Positions 45,289 through 54,245 of a stretch of DNA of 64,000 nucleotides are shown in pieces. The position numbers and the translations under genes were made by a program. Position 1 is the stretch's first letter. Each line of letters starts with the position of its first letter. A model generated the notes under the pieces. That model did not search any database and had not been told where the DNA came from. It saw only the letters and a program-made list of their open reading frames with translations. This DNA is from Microbulbifer sp. MKSA007 (lineage in GTDB: Bacteria > Pseudomonadota > Gammaproteobacteria > Pseudomonadales > Cellvibrionaceae), in assembly GCA_032615215.1 (NCBI GenBank), contig CP128433.1, forward strand, positions 2,315,501 through 2,379,500, given 5' to 3'.

Positions 45289-45405
45289 ATGAATGATGAA
45301 GTAGCTGTAGTTTCTGAAGACGATAATGTAGTGGATGCAATTGCTGCTGTAGCACTGGTCGCAATTTTCGTAGCCACCTGTGTTTTTTGGGTGGCCACGC
45401 GCTAG
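45289..45405 (+). CDS. 38-residue single-helix membrane peptide
   Basis: A short frame, ATG 45289 to TAG 45403-45405, beginning MNDEVAVVSEDDN and ending VFWVATR. It has an acidic N-terminus and one hydrophobic helix (about residues 16-34). GGAGAG lies 7 bases before the ATG. It could be a small membrane regulator linked to the nitrilase-like gene. Function unknown; the frame might also be chance, but the acidic-plus-helix layout and ribosome binding site are in its favour. Confidence 0.5.
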   Translation: MNDEVAVVSEDDNVVDAIAAVALVAIFVATCVFWVATR

Positions 45406-45506
45406 CCCGCTGCTGGCCCGGAGTTGTGTAGTCCCGGGCATTAGCGATAGACATTTAGCTCGGCTTATTTGTATAGCTGCTAGCTGATGGAAAGCACTCT
45501 GCGCTC

Positions 45507-45725
45507 TTAGCCCATATTGCCGAGTACTATTTTCACAATAAGAGCCAATCCGATTACAAATACGGCGGTAAAAACAACGCCGGCAATAACGTACGTCATA
45601 ATACTGCCACTTTGAAAATCCCTTTCGCGGTTTTTATCACTCTGCACGCCAATCGCGGCGGCCAGGGTACTGACTACCACCTGGCCGAAATTGGGCTTTT
45701 TCGCTTTCTTATTATTATCTTCCAC
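45507..45725 (-). CDS. DUF2970 family small membrane protein
   Basis: A 72-residue protein beginning at GTG 45725, five bases past the metH stop, with GAGGAG as ribosome binding site. The layout is KPNFGQVVVSTLAAAIGVQS, RERDFQSGS and a C-terminal transmembrane helix (FTAVFVIGLALIVKIVL), the DUF2970 pattern. Co-transcribed with metH. Function unknown. The longer frame back to 45833 lies inside metH and is rejected. Confidence 0.8.
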   Translation of the reverse strand: MEDNNKKAKKPNFGQVVVSTLAAAIGVQSDKNRERDFQSGSIMTYVIAGVVFTAVFVIGLALIVKIVLGNMG

Positions 45726-45729
45726 AGGC

Positions 45730-48700
45730 TCACTCCTCGAGGTTGGGACGTAGCCAGCGCTCCAATTCCGGTTCGCTGACCCCTTTTCGTTTAGCCAGGC
45801 TTTGCAGCTGATCCCTGCCGATTTTGCCCACATTGAAGTACTTTGCCTGGGGGTGGGCGAAGTACCAACCGCTCACCGCAGCTGCGGGCATCATGGCAAA
45901 GTGCTCGGTAAGGCTGACGCCTGCATTTTGCTCCGCTTGTAGCAATTTGAACAGGGTAGCTTTTTCCGAATGATCGGGGCAGGCGGGATAGCCCGGGGCT
46001 GGGCGGATGCCCTGGTAGGCTTCCTTGATCAGCTCCTCATTGCTCAGAGTTTCGTCCTCGGCATAGCCCCAATATTCTTTTCGCACCAAACGGTGCAGTG
46101 TCTCAGCAAAGGACTCTGCCATACGGTCTGCCAGGGCCTTTACCATAATGGCGTTGTAATCGTCGTGCTTGGCTTCGTAGGTATCTGCCAACTCGTCTGC
46201 GCCGATGCCAGTGGTAACCGCGAAGCCGCCCACATAGTCTATTTGGCCGGACTCCAGCGGCGCGACGAAATCTGCCAGGGAGCGGCACAGGCCATCACCA
46301 CCGCGTTTCTGTACCTGCTGGCGCATATGGTGAAGGCGAGCCAGCTCCTCACTGCGGCTTTCATCCTTGTAGACGATGATATCGTCGCCGACGCTATTGG
46401 CTGGCCATAGGCCGAATACGGCCCGTGCGCGCAATAGCTTTTTATCGATAATCTCTTTCAACATACGCTGGGCGTTGTCGTAGAGATCGGTAGCGGCTTC
46501 TCCCACAATTTCGTCTTCAAGGATTGCCGGGAATTTACCCGCCAAATCCCAGGAAATAAAGAAAGGCGTCCAGTCCATAGTGTCGAGCAGTTTCTCCAGA
46601 GGGAAATCGTCGATCACGGTAAGGCCCAGCTTGTTGGGTCGTGCTGGCTGGTAGTTTTTCCAATCAAATTCCGGAGCGGTATCCCGCGCTTCCTCGTAGG
46701 TTAAGCGGGTGTCATTGCGCTTGCGGTTGGCGGTGCGGGTGCGCACCTTGTCATACTCTGCCTGGATTTTTTCCACAAAGGCTGGGCGCAGCTCATTGGA
46801 AATCAGGCTGCTGGCCACGCCTACGGCGCGGGATGCATCGGCTACATACACCACCTGGTTGCGGTGGAATTGGGGATCAATTTTTACGGCGGTATGGGCT
46901 TTGGAGGTGGTGGCTCCGCCGATCAATAATGGGATATCAAACCCCTGACGCTCCATCTCGGCGGCTACGTGAACCATTTCATCCAGGGATGGGGTGATCA
47001 GGCCGGACAGGCCGATAATGTCACACTCCTTTTCCTTTGCTGTTTGCAGAATAGTTGCCGCTGGCACCATCACGCCGAGGTCGATCACTTCATAGTTGTT
47101 GCAGGCCAGCACCACGCCCACGATATTTTTGCCAATATCGTGCACATCCCCTTTAACAGTGGCCATCAGGATACGGCCGTTGGAGCGGCTGTCTTCGGTT
47201 TTTTCCGCTTCAATATAGGGTTGCAGGTAGGCTACCGCCTGTTTCATAACCCGGGCGGATTTCACTACCTGGGGCAAGAACATTTTCCCTTCGCCAAACA
47301 GGTCGCCAACGATATTCATACCGTCCATCAGTGGACCTTCGATCACGTCCAGTGGGCGTGAGGAACTTGCGCGGGCCTCTTCGGTATCTTCCTCGATATA
47401 GTTGTTAATGCCTTTCACAAGGGAGTGTGCCAGGCGTTCCTTCACAGGCAATTGGCGCCAGCTCAGGTCCTCTTTGCGTGTGGCACCGCCGCCATCCCCT
47501 TGGTATTTGGGGGCAATTTCCAGCAGGGCTTCAGTGGCATCCGGGCTGCGGTTGAGGATCACATCCTCAACTTTTTCCCGCAGCTCCTCTGGGAGTTCGT
47601 CGTAAACCGCCAGCTGCCCGGCGTTCACGATACCCATATTCAGGCCGGCTTTAATAGCGTGAAACAGGAATACTGAATGAATGGCTTCACGTACCGGGTT
47701 GTTGCCCCGGAAAGAGAAGGAAACATTGGAGACGCCGCCACTGATCTGGGCACCGGGCAGATTTGCGCGAATCCAGCGGCACGCCTCGATAAAGTCCACC
47801 GCGTAATTATTGTGTTCCTCAATACCGGTGGCGACAGCAAAAATATTCGGGTCGAAAATAATATCGGTGGGATCGAAGCCGACTTCATCGACCAGCACAT
47901 CGTAGCTGCGCTTGCAGATCTCAATTTTGCGCTCGAAAGTATCCGCCTGGCCATCTTCATCAAAAGCCATCACCACCACAGCCGCACCGTAGCGCAGGCA
48001 CAGTTGGGCCTTTTCGATAAACTCCTCTTTGCCTTCCTTGAGGCTGATGGAGTTCACAATGGGCTTGCCCTGGATGCATTGCAGGCCGGCCTCGATCACC
48101 TCCCACTTGGAGGAGTCCACCATAAATGGCACCTTGGCGATATCCGGTTCGGTAGCGGCAAGGTTGAGGAAGCGGCGCATAGCGGCGAGTGCATCCAGCA
48201 TCGCCTCATCCATATTGAAGTCGATTACCTGCGCCCCATCCTCTACCTGGGCGGCAGCCACTTGCAGGGCGGTGTCGTAGTCCTCTTCAAGGATCAGGCG
48301 CTTAAATCGGGCGGAGCCAGTGACGTTGCAACGCTCGCCCACATTGACGAATAAGGCGTTTTCATCGGCGACAAATGGCTCCAGTCCGGACAGGCGCAGA
48401 GCAGGTTTTATTTCCGGCTGCTGTCGTGGGGGTATATCGGCCACTGCGTCGGCAATTGCACGAATATGATCGGGGGTGGTGCCACAACAGCCGCCGAGGA
48501 TATTAATAAATCCGCTGCGGGCAAATTCCGCTACGATTGCGGCGGTCTGCTCAGGGGTTTCGTCGTATTCGCCAAACTCATTGGGCAATCCCGCGTTGGG
48601 GTGGGCGGAGACATTAGAGGTACAGGCGCCCGATAAGGCTTCCACATAAGGGCGCAATTCGGTGGCGCCCAGGGCACAGTTGAGCCCCACAGAAATTGGC

Positions 48701-49425
48701 TTTGCGTGGGCAACGGAATTGTAAAAAGCTTCAGTCGTTTGGCCGGAAAGGGTGCGGCCAGAGGCATCGGTAATGGTGCCGGAAATCATAATTGGCAATT
48801 CGAAACCCAGCTCCTCAAAGAGCTGCTGCATGGCATAGATAGCGGCCTTGGCATTGAGGGTGTCAAAAATGGTTTCGATTAAGATCAGGTCGCTGCCGCC
48901 TTCGACCAAAGCGCGGCCCGCTTCTACATAGTTTTCTACCAGTTCATCGAAAGTGACATTGCGTGCCCCTGGATCATTGACGTCTGGTGAAATACTGGCG
49001 GTGCGGGAAGTGGGGCCGATGACCCCGGCTACCCAGCGCGGGCGCTCTGGGGTAGAGAGTGCATCTGCTGCACGGCGCGCGATCTCTGCGGAGGCCCGGT
49101 TGATCTCTACTACCAAGTGTTCCATATCGTAATCAGATTGGGACAGCTGGGTCGCGTTAAAAGTATTGGTTTCGATAATGTCCGCGCCCGCCTCAAGGTA
49201 CTCCCGATGAATCTTTTCGATTAGCTCCGGGCGGGTCAGGCTGAGCAGGTCGTTATTGCCTTTCAAGTCGCGTGGGAAGTCGGCGAAGCGCTCACCCCGG
49301 TAATCGGCATCTTCCAGTTTCTCCCTCTGGATCATCGTCCCCATAGCGCCATCCAGAATCAGGATACGCTGCGCAAGCGCGGCATTAATTTGCTCGAGAC
49401 GTTGGTCGCGGGACTGCTGGGACAT
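45730..49425 (-). CDS. metH: Cobalamin-dependent methionine synthase
   Basis: A 1231-residue multidomain enzyme. The N-terminal homocysteine domain binds zinc through GLNC and GGCCGTTPDH. Next comes a pterin-binding methyltetrahydrofolate domain (NVGERCNVTGSARF), then the B12 cap and binding domain with DVHDIGKN, whose His is the lower cobalt ligand (about residue 763). Last is the SAM-dependent activation domain (PEFDWKNYQP to YFNVGKIGRDQL). It methylates homocysteine using methyl-THF. A complete full-length gene, with DUF2970 behind it. No cobalamin riboswitch was seen upstream. Confidence 0.97.
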   Translation of the reverse strand: MSQQSRDQRLEQINAALAQRILILDGAMGTMIQREKLEDADYRGERFADFPRDLKGNNDLLSLTRPELIEKIHREYLEAGADIIETNTFNATQLSQSDYDMEHLVVEINRASAEIARRAADALSTPERPRWVAGVIGPTSRTASISPDVNDPGARNVTFDELVENYVEAGRALVEGGSDLILIETIFDTLNAKAAIYAMQQLFEELGFELPIMISGTITDASGRTLSGQTTEAFYNSVAHAKPISVGLNCALGATELRPYVEALSGACTSNVSAHPNAGLPNEFGEYDETPEQTAAIVAEFARSGFINILGGCCGTTPDHIRAIADAVADIPPRQQPEIKPALRLSGLEPFVADENALFVNVGERCNVTGSARFKRLILEEDYDTALQVAAAQVEDGAQVIDFNMDEAMLDALAAMRRFLNLAATEPDIAKVPFMVDSSKWEVIEAGLQCIQGKPIVNSISLKEGKEEFIEKAQLCLRYGAAVVVMAFDEDGQADTFERKIEICKRSYDVLVDEVGFDPTDIIFDPNIFAVATGIEEHNNYAVDFIEACRWIRANLPGAQISGGVSNVSFSFRGNNPVREAIHSVFLFHAIKAGLNMGIVNAGQLAVYDELPEELREKVEDVILNRSPDATEALLEIAPKYQGDGGGATRKEDLSWRQLPVKERLAHSLVKGINNYIEEDTEEARASSSRPLDVIEGPLMDGMNIVGDLFGEGKMFLPQVVKSARVMKQAVAYLQPYIEAEKTEDSRSNGRILMATVKGDVHDIGKNIVGVVLACNNYEVIDLGVMVPAATILQTAKEKECDIIGLSGLITPSLDEMVHVAAEMERQGFDIPLLIGGATTSKAHTAVKIDPQFHRNQVVYVADASRAVGVASSLISNELRPAFVEKIQAEYDKVRTRTANRKRNDTRLTYEEARDTAPEFDWKNYQPARPNKLGLTVIDDFPLEKLLDTMDWTPFFISWDLAGKFPAILEDEIVGEAATDLYDNAQRMLKEIIDKKLLRARAVFGLWPANSVGDDIIVYKDESRSEELARLHHMRQQVQKRGGDGLCRSLADFVAPLESGQIDYVGGFAVTTGIGADELADTYEAKHDDYNAIMVKALADRMAESFAETLHRLVRKEYWGYAEDETLSNEELIKEAYQGIRPAPGYPACPDHSEKATLFKLLQAEQNAGVSLTEHFAMMPAAAVSGWYFAHPQAKYFNVGKIGRDQLQSLAKRKGVSEPELERWLRPNLEE

Positions 49426-49608
49426 TTACCAATCCTTATATTGTCGATCTTTTGCCGATGGTGGGAATGGCGCCAATCTTAGCACAGTCACGCCCACTCA
49501 CCGGCTGCGACTTACGCCTTTTTGGTTGTTCCACCACAATAACAGAGCAGTTTTGAATAAAGTTGAGCAATTTATAGATACTCTACAGCTCCTAATCACT
49601 ATAAATCC

Positions 49609-49625
49609 CTAGACGACCGGTCTAG
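49609..49625. promoter_or_regulatory. NemR-type operator, copy 1
   Basis: CTAGACGACCGGTCTAG has 6-base inverted arms and stands 20 bases before the nemR start. It resembles the TAGACC/GGTCTA palindrome bound by NemR of E. coli, and recurs at 50293. Confidence 0.75.
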
Positions 49626-49645
49626 TTTTGCGTAGAGTGATAGGC

Positions 49646-50236
49646 ATGAAAAGCAGCTATGAAGATACTCGCCAACATTTGTTGGATACCGGTTACACCG
49701 TGATGGCCGTAAAAGGTTTCTCCGGTGTAGGTTTGAGTGAAATTCTCAAAACCGCCGGTGTGCCAAAGGGATCCTTTTATCACTACTTTAAGTCCAAGGA
49801 GCAATTTGGCGAGGCTCTGCTGGAAGATTATTTTCGCAGCTACCTGGAACAGATGGACGTTGGCTTTTCCTCCCGGGATCAATCTGCCGCCGATAATTTA
49901 TTGGCCTATTTTGATGCTTGGCAGAAGAGTAGTGGGGAGCGTTACGATGCACACCGCTGCCTGGTGGTTAAGCTTAGCGCTGAGGTGGCAGACCTGTCTG
50001 AATCGATGCGGGTTATCCTCAGAGATGGGACTGAGCATATTATTCAGAAGCTCCAGAATTGTATCGAGCTGGCAGGGGAAGACGGTTCTCTGCCTAGCAC
50101 CCTCAATGCCCGTGCCACCGCAGCTTCCTTGTACCAGCTGTGGCTGGGAGCCAGCCTGTTGGCCAAGTTAAACCGCAACGATACGCCAATGGCAGAGGCG
50201 ATGCTGGCGACCCAGGAGATACTGGGGAAACACTGA
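49646..50236 (+). CDS. nemR: NemR-type TetR repressor, redox/electrophile sensor
   Basis: A 196-residue TetR regulator with close likeness to E. coli NemR: GLSEILKTAGVPKGSFYHYF in the DNA-binding domain and CLVVKLSAEVADLSESMR. Cys105 and Lys174 fall at the positions of Cys106 and Lys175 that form the reversible sulfenamide switch in NemR. The second Cys of E. coli in this region is Ala here. It should sense hypochlorous acid and reactive carbonyls. ATG 49646 was chosen because it gives the NemR N-terminus; the 49628 TTG is upstream within the promoter. Confidence 0.85.
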   Translation: MKSSYEDTRQHLLDTGYTVMAVKGFSGVGLSEILKTAGVPKGSFYHYFKSKEQFGEALLEDYFRSYLEQMDVGFSSRDQSAADNLLAYFDAWQKSSGERYDAHRCLVVKLSAEVADLSESMRVILRDGTEHIIQKLQNCIELAGEDGSLPSTLNARATAASLYQLWLGASLLAKLNRNDTPMAEAMLATQEILGKH

Positions 50237-50292
50237 GTTTTTTACTGAGCCCGCGAGGGGAAAACCGTTGCGGGTATTTTTATGGCGCCTTT

Positions 50293-50308
50293 CTAGACGA
50301 CCGGTCTA
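50293..50308. promoter_or_regulatory. NemR-type operator, copy 2
   Basis: CTAGACGACCGGTCTA repeats the copy at 49609 over 16 bases and lies 47 bases before the oxidoreductase gene, so that gene is a likely second target of the repressor. Confidence 0.75.
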
Positions 50309-50355
50309 ATTTGGCGACTTTGACTTCCATTTTACGAAGTTATGGAGAATAGAGA

Positions 50356-51387
50356 ATGCAATCGAGCGATATAAACCGCCGCCTGGTATTGGCATCCCGC
50401 CCTGAAGGTGCCCCGACGACAGATAACTTCCGCCTGGAGCATGCCCCTGTGGTCAAGCCGGAAGTCGGCGAGGTGCTGTTGCGCACAGTATTCCTATCGC
50501 TCGATCCCTATATGAGGGGGCGAATGAGTGATGCGAAGTCCTACGCAGAGCCTGTTTCACTGGGAGAGACCATGGTTGGAGGGACGGTGAGCCGTGTGGT
50601 TGAGTCCCGATTGAATGGCTTCGAGGAGGGGGATTGGATACTCGGTTATAGCGGCTGGCAGGACTACGCCATTTCTGATGGTACCGGGTTGATTAATTTG
50701 GGTAAAAATCCGGATTACCCCTCCTTCTCCCTGGGAGTGCTGGGTATGCCGGGAATCACCGCCTACTTTGGTTTGCTGGAAATTGGGGAGCCAAAAGAAG
50801 GGGAGACTCTGGTAGTTGCAGCTGCTACCGGTCCTGTGGGGGCAACAGTTGGACAAATCGGCAAGTTGCAAGGGTGCCGGGTAATCGGTGTTGCTGGAGG
50901 TGAGGAAAAGTGTCGCTATGCGGTAGAGGAGTTGGGCTTCGACCTGTGCCTGGATCACCGCGCCGAAGATTTTGTCGATCAATTGGCTGCGGCTTGCCCT
51001 GACGGTATCGATATCTATTTTGAAAGTGTTGGTGGCAAGGTCTTTGATGCGGTGCAACCGCTATTAAATGATTTTGCGCGGATTCCTGTATGTGGGCTTA
51101 TCTCTCAGTACAACGCAACCTCATTGCCGCAAGGCCCGGATCGGACCAGTTTGTTAATGCGGGATGTGCTGACCAAACGCTTGAAAATCCAAGGCTTTAT
51201 TATTTTCGATTACTACGAACGTTTTCATGAAGCGGTACGTACATTAAGTCAGTGGGTTGCGGAAGGCAGTATTAAATATCTTGAGGATATGGTCGAAGGG
51301 TTGGAAGAAACACCCAATGCATTTATCGGGCTTCTGGAAGGAAAGAACTTCGGCAAGTTAGTTGTGCGCATAGGAAATGATGATTGA
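50356..51387 (+). CDS. NADP-dependent oxidoreductase, CurA/PTGR-like
   Basis: A 343-residue zinc-free medium-chain reductase, with SLDPYMRGRM at the N-terminus and the NADP-binding AAATGPVGATVGQIGKLQGC. Relatives reduce the double bond of alpha,beta-unsaturated aldehydes and ketones. It has its own NemR-type operator and is followed 33 bases later by the DJ-1-like gene, so both form an electrophile-defence operon. Confidence 0.85.
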   Translation: MQSSDINRRLVLASRPEGAPTTDNFRLEHAPVVKPEVGEVLLRTVFLSLDPYMRGRMSDAKSYAEPVSLGETMVGGTVSRVVESRLNGFEEGDWILGYSGWQDYAISDGTGLINLGKNPDYPSFSLGVLGMPGITAYFGLLEIGEPKEGETLVVAAATGPVGATVGQIGKLQGCRVIGVAGGEEKCRYAVEELGFDLCLDHRAEDFVDQLAAACPDGIDIYFESVGGKVFDAVQPLLNDFARIPVCGLISQYNATSLPQGPDRTSLLMRDVLTKRLKIQGFIIFDYYERFHEAVRTLSQWVAEGSIKYLEDMVEGLEETPNAFIGLLEGKNFGKLVVRIGNDD

Positions 51388-51420
51388 AGCAAAGCTGACA
51401 AAGTTTATAAGGACAGAAAT

Positions 51421-52101
51421 ATGAAAATACTGATGGTTTTGACTTCCCACGATGAACTGGGGAATACCGGCAAGAAAACGGGGTTTTGGCTGGAGGAGTT
51501 TGCCTCACCTTACTACATCTTCAAGGACGCCGGTGCTGAAGTGACCCTGGCCTCTCCAAAAGGCGGGCAGCCGCCTCTGGATCCCAAGAGTGATGAGCCA
51601 GATTTTCAGACGGAGGCGACTCATCGCTTTCAGGCTGACGCCGATGCTCAGCAGGTTCTGGCCAATACCCACAAATTGGCTGATATGAATGAGTCTGATT
51701 TTGATGCAGTCTTTTATCCCGGTGGCCATGGTCCCTTGTGGGATCTTGCGGAAGATCCGGTCTCAATTGCACTGATTGAGAACTTTTTTGCCGCAGACAA
51801 GCCGATCGGTGCTGTGTGCCATGCTCCGGGCATTTTCCGTCATACACGCCGCCAGGATGGCGCTTACCTGGTGTCGGGAAAAGGTGTGACCGGGTTTGCC
51901 AACTCGGAAGAGGCTGCGGTTGAACTGGTGGATGTCGTGCCTTTCCTAGTTGAGGATATGCTCAAGGGAAATGGTGGAAACTACTCCAAAAGTGGTGATT
52001 GGGCACCCTACGTAGTGGTAGACGGCAAACTGGTAACTGGTCAAAATCCGGCCTCTTCAGAGGAAACCGCCCAGACTCTTATGGGATTTATCCCCACCTA
52101 G
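51421..52101 (+). CDS. DJ-1/PfpI-superfamily (Hsp31-like) protein
   Basis: A 226-residue class I glutamine-amidotransferase-like protein. The nucleophile Cys lies in GAVCHAPGIF with His next to it, and Glu in the WLEEFASPYYIF segment completes the DJ-1-type triad. Family members deal with methylglyoxal and glycated proteins. Placed with the reductase under the NemR-type regulator, which fits carbonyl detoxification. Confidence 0.85.
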   Translation: MKILMVLTSHDELGNTGKKTGFWLEEFASPYYIFKDAGAEVTLASPKGGQPPLDPKSDEPDFQTEATHRFQADADAQQVLANTHKLADMNESDFDAVFYPGGHGPLWDLAEDPVSIALIENFFAADKPIGAVCHAPGIFRHTRRQDGAYLVSGKGVTGFANSEEAAVELVDVVPFLVEDMLKGNGGNYSKSGDWAPYVVVDGKLVTGQNPASSEETAQTLMGFIPT

Positions 52102-52209
52102 GAGAGTGGTGAGGCCGGTCGGTCGAAAGGGTTCCAACTGACCGGTTTCCCTTGAGTCTTTCTGAGAGTAGAATACCCGACAAAGAAGCTTGGTTATTTG
52201 AGAGCCTAT

Positions 52210-52800
52210 ATGTCTGATTTGAATGTCACTATTACTGAACCCGCTCAGGAATACCTGAAAGAGCTGTTGGCCAAACAGGACTGTGAGGGAATTGCCATTC
52301 GCATGTTTGTTTCCAGTCCCGGCACACCTAACGCCGAGACTTGTATCGCCTACTGCCGCCCGGGAGAGGAGGAGGAAGGTGATGTGATGTTGGAAATGAA
52401 CGGTCTCAAAGCTTACTTCGAAGGGCGCAGCGTTCCCTATCTGGATGATGCTCGGGTCGATTACTCTTCGGACAAGATGGGCGGGCAGCTGACGATTCGC
52501 GCGCCCAACTCCCGTATGCCGAAAATTACCGACGACAGCCCTATCCAGGACCGTATCAACTATGTTTTGTACAACGAGGTTAATCCGGGCCTGGCAGCTC
52601 ACGGTGGCCAGGTAAGCCTGGTAGAAGTGACCGAGGATATGTTTGCTGTGTTGAAGTTTGGTGGCGGTTGCCAGGGCTGTGGCATGGTTGATATGACTTT
52701 GAAGGAAGGCGTGGAAAAGACTCTCAAAGAGAAAATCCCCGAATTAGCAGGCGTGAAAGATATTACTGACCACACCGACAAGTCCCAGGCCTACTACTGA
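52210..52800 (+). CDS. nfuA: Fe-S biogenesis protein NfuA
   Basis: A 196-residue protein with an N-terminal A-type-like domain lacking its Cys set (from SDLNVTITEPAQEYLKELL) and a C-terminal Nfu domain. The cluster-binding CxxC is in GGGCQGCGMVDMTLKEGV. It carries a 4Fe-4S cluster to apoproteins under oxidative or iron stress. Full length. ATG 52210 is the usual start; TTG 52198 would add four residues. A strong terminator follows. Confidence 0.95.
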   Translation: MSDLNVTITEPAQEYLKELLAKQDCEGIAIRMFVSSPGTPNAETCIAYCRPGEEEEGDVMLEMNGLKAYFEGRSVPYLDDARVDYSSDKMGGQLTIRAPNSRMPKITDDSPIQDRINYVLYNEVNPGLAAHGGQVSLVEVTEDMFAVLKFGGGCQGCGMVDMTLKEGVEKTLKEKIPELAGVKDITDHTDKSQAYY

Positions 52801-52840
52801 GTTCCTGAGACCATTCTGAGTCGGCCAAGTGGCTCAAAAG

Positions 52841-52869
52841 AAAAAGGCGAACCTTGTGTTCGCCTTTTT
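52841..52869 (+). terminator. Rho-independent terminator after nfuA
   Basis: AAAAAGGCGAA (52841-52851) pairs with TTCGCCTTTTT (52859-52869) around a 7-base loop, 40 bases past the stop, with a T run at the end. Confidence 0.95.
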
Positions 52870-53056
52870 TATTTCTGTGAACCTCTCAGGTTAGATCCTG
52901 CGTAAGCCTCCCTACGAACTACTCCCACACTGTATATATTTGAAATATTCCTCGGTGCTTTTGAGGCGCTGGGGCAATGTAAAGTGCCGGTGCAGCGATC
53001 CAGTGATTGGTCATGCTAGTGATTGCTTGTGCGCCAACTCCAGGGAAGAACAATCT

Positions 53057-53929
53057 ATGTTTGACCAAGTGGTGTTTGCCGGTGGCGGCGTGCGCTGTAC
53101 CTGGCAGATCGGCTTTTGGGAGTCGGTTGCAAAGGAAATTGATCTGGCACCCAGGGTGGTCAGTGCAGTATCCGCTGGCGCCCTGGTCGCCAGCCTGGTT
53201 CTGATGGACAGGTCACTCGATGGAGTGGATTACTTCGTTTCGGCATTTAAATCCAATGGGAAAAATATCCATTGGGGTAATATGTTCCGCAAAGATCCTG
53301 TATTCCCGCACTATACAATTTATCGTCGAGCATTAAGCGATTTATTTTCTGGGGGCTTTGATCAACTTAGGGAAGCCTCAGACCTACGTATTGGAGTCAG
53401 TACTTCGCCGAAATGGCTGCCTGGTCCGATCGCGTTAATGATTGGAGCAGCGATTGATTACTCTGATACTTATATTTTCCCGAACCTTCACCCCACTACT
53501 GCACTTAAATTGGGCTTCCGCCAATCTTTTTATAAAGTTCGTCACTGTTCGGATCCGTCCCAGTTAGAGAAGCTGGTTATTACTTCATCCTGCACGCCAC
53601 CTCTGACGCCGCGTCTGAAGCAGGGCGGTGCAGAGGTATTGGATGGAGGGGTTGTAGATAGTGTGCCTATTGGTGGGCTGGATACCGCTGAAGGACGGGT
53701 GCTTATTTTGCTAACCCGACGTTTCCCACAGCTGCCGGACCGTTTTACGGTACAAAAATTTAACCAGGAATGGACATATGTTCAGCCCTCTGGACATGTT
53801 CCACTTAATGTTTGGGATTTTGCCAGTCCGGAAGAGGTGAAAGATACTTTCCGTATGGGGATTGCAGATGGCCGTGCATTTTTAGCGGCACTGAGTGGCG
53901 AAGGGCGGTTACTTGAGAGTCCTCCCTGA
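53057..53929 (+). CDS. Patatin-like phospholipase family protein, copy 1
   Basis: A 290-residue patatin-fold protein. The oxyanion-hole loop reads GGGVRCTWQ (residues 9-17), with Cys where the family has Gly. The nucleophile elbow is AVSAGA (Ser39), with Ala for the first Gly of GxSxG. The catalytic Asp lies in VLDGGVVD. The second half (TSSCTPPLTPRL, TYVQPSG) matches the two later copies. It probably hydrolyses a lipid ester or acts as an altered-specificity lipase. Start ATG 53057 follows GGAAGAA; a longer frame to 52940 lacks support. First of three tandem copies. Confidence 0.8.
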   Translation: MFDQVVFAGGGVRCTWQIGFWESVAKEIDLAPRVVSAVSAGALVASLVLMDRSLDGVDYFVSAFKSNGKNIHWGNMFRKDPVFPHYTIYRRALSDLFSGGFDQLREASDLRIGVSTSPKWLPGPIALMIGAAIDYSDTYIFPNLHPTTALKLGFRQSFYKVRHCSDPSQLEKLVITSSCTPPLTPRLKQGGAEVLDGGVVDSVPIGGLDTAEGRVLILLTRRFPQLPDRFTVQKFNQEWTYVQPSGHVPLNVWDFASPEEVKDTFRMGIADGRAFLAALSGEGRLLESPP

Positions 53930-54245
53930 TGTGACTGGGGATATCTTGAATTACTGATTGGAAGGTTACGATCTTAAAGTTACTCATAGGTTTGCACTGA
54001 GTGTTGAGATAAAGACACCTTTAGTCTCAATGCCTAGTTGGTTTGAAAAGTGAAGCCTTTTTTATATCTATTTGTATCAAGGTGGTTGGCAGGTTTGCTG
54101 ATTGTGATGCGTAATAGTTGGGAGAGAGCCATTAACTGTGATCTCGCTTTAACGCTTGGTGGCGATAGAGACAAAAACTCCTGCCTAAAATTAAAACCAA
54201 AAATACCCGTATTTATTTCGATAGCCTTTTTTAGAGGGTGTCGTC

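Noticed and set aside
45137..45454. Minus-strand frame over the small peptide gene
   Set aside because: Antisense to the 38-residue gene, rich in His/Arg/Gln, with no support.
45730..49425. Long plus-strand frames inside metH
   Set aside because: High GC in the third codon position creates open antisense frames; none has a domain.
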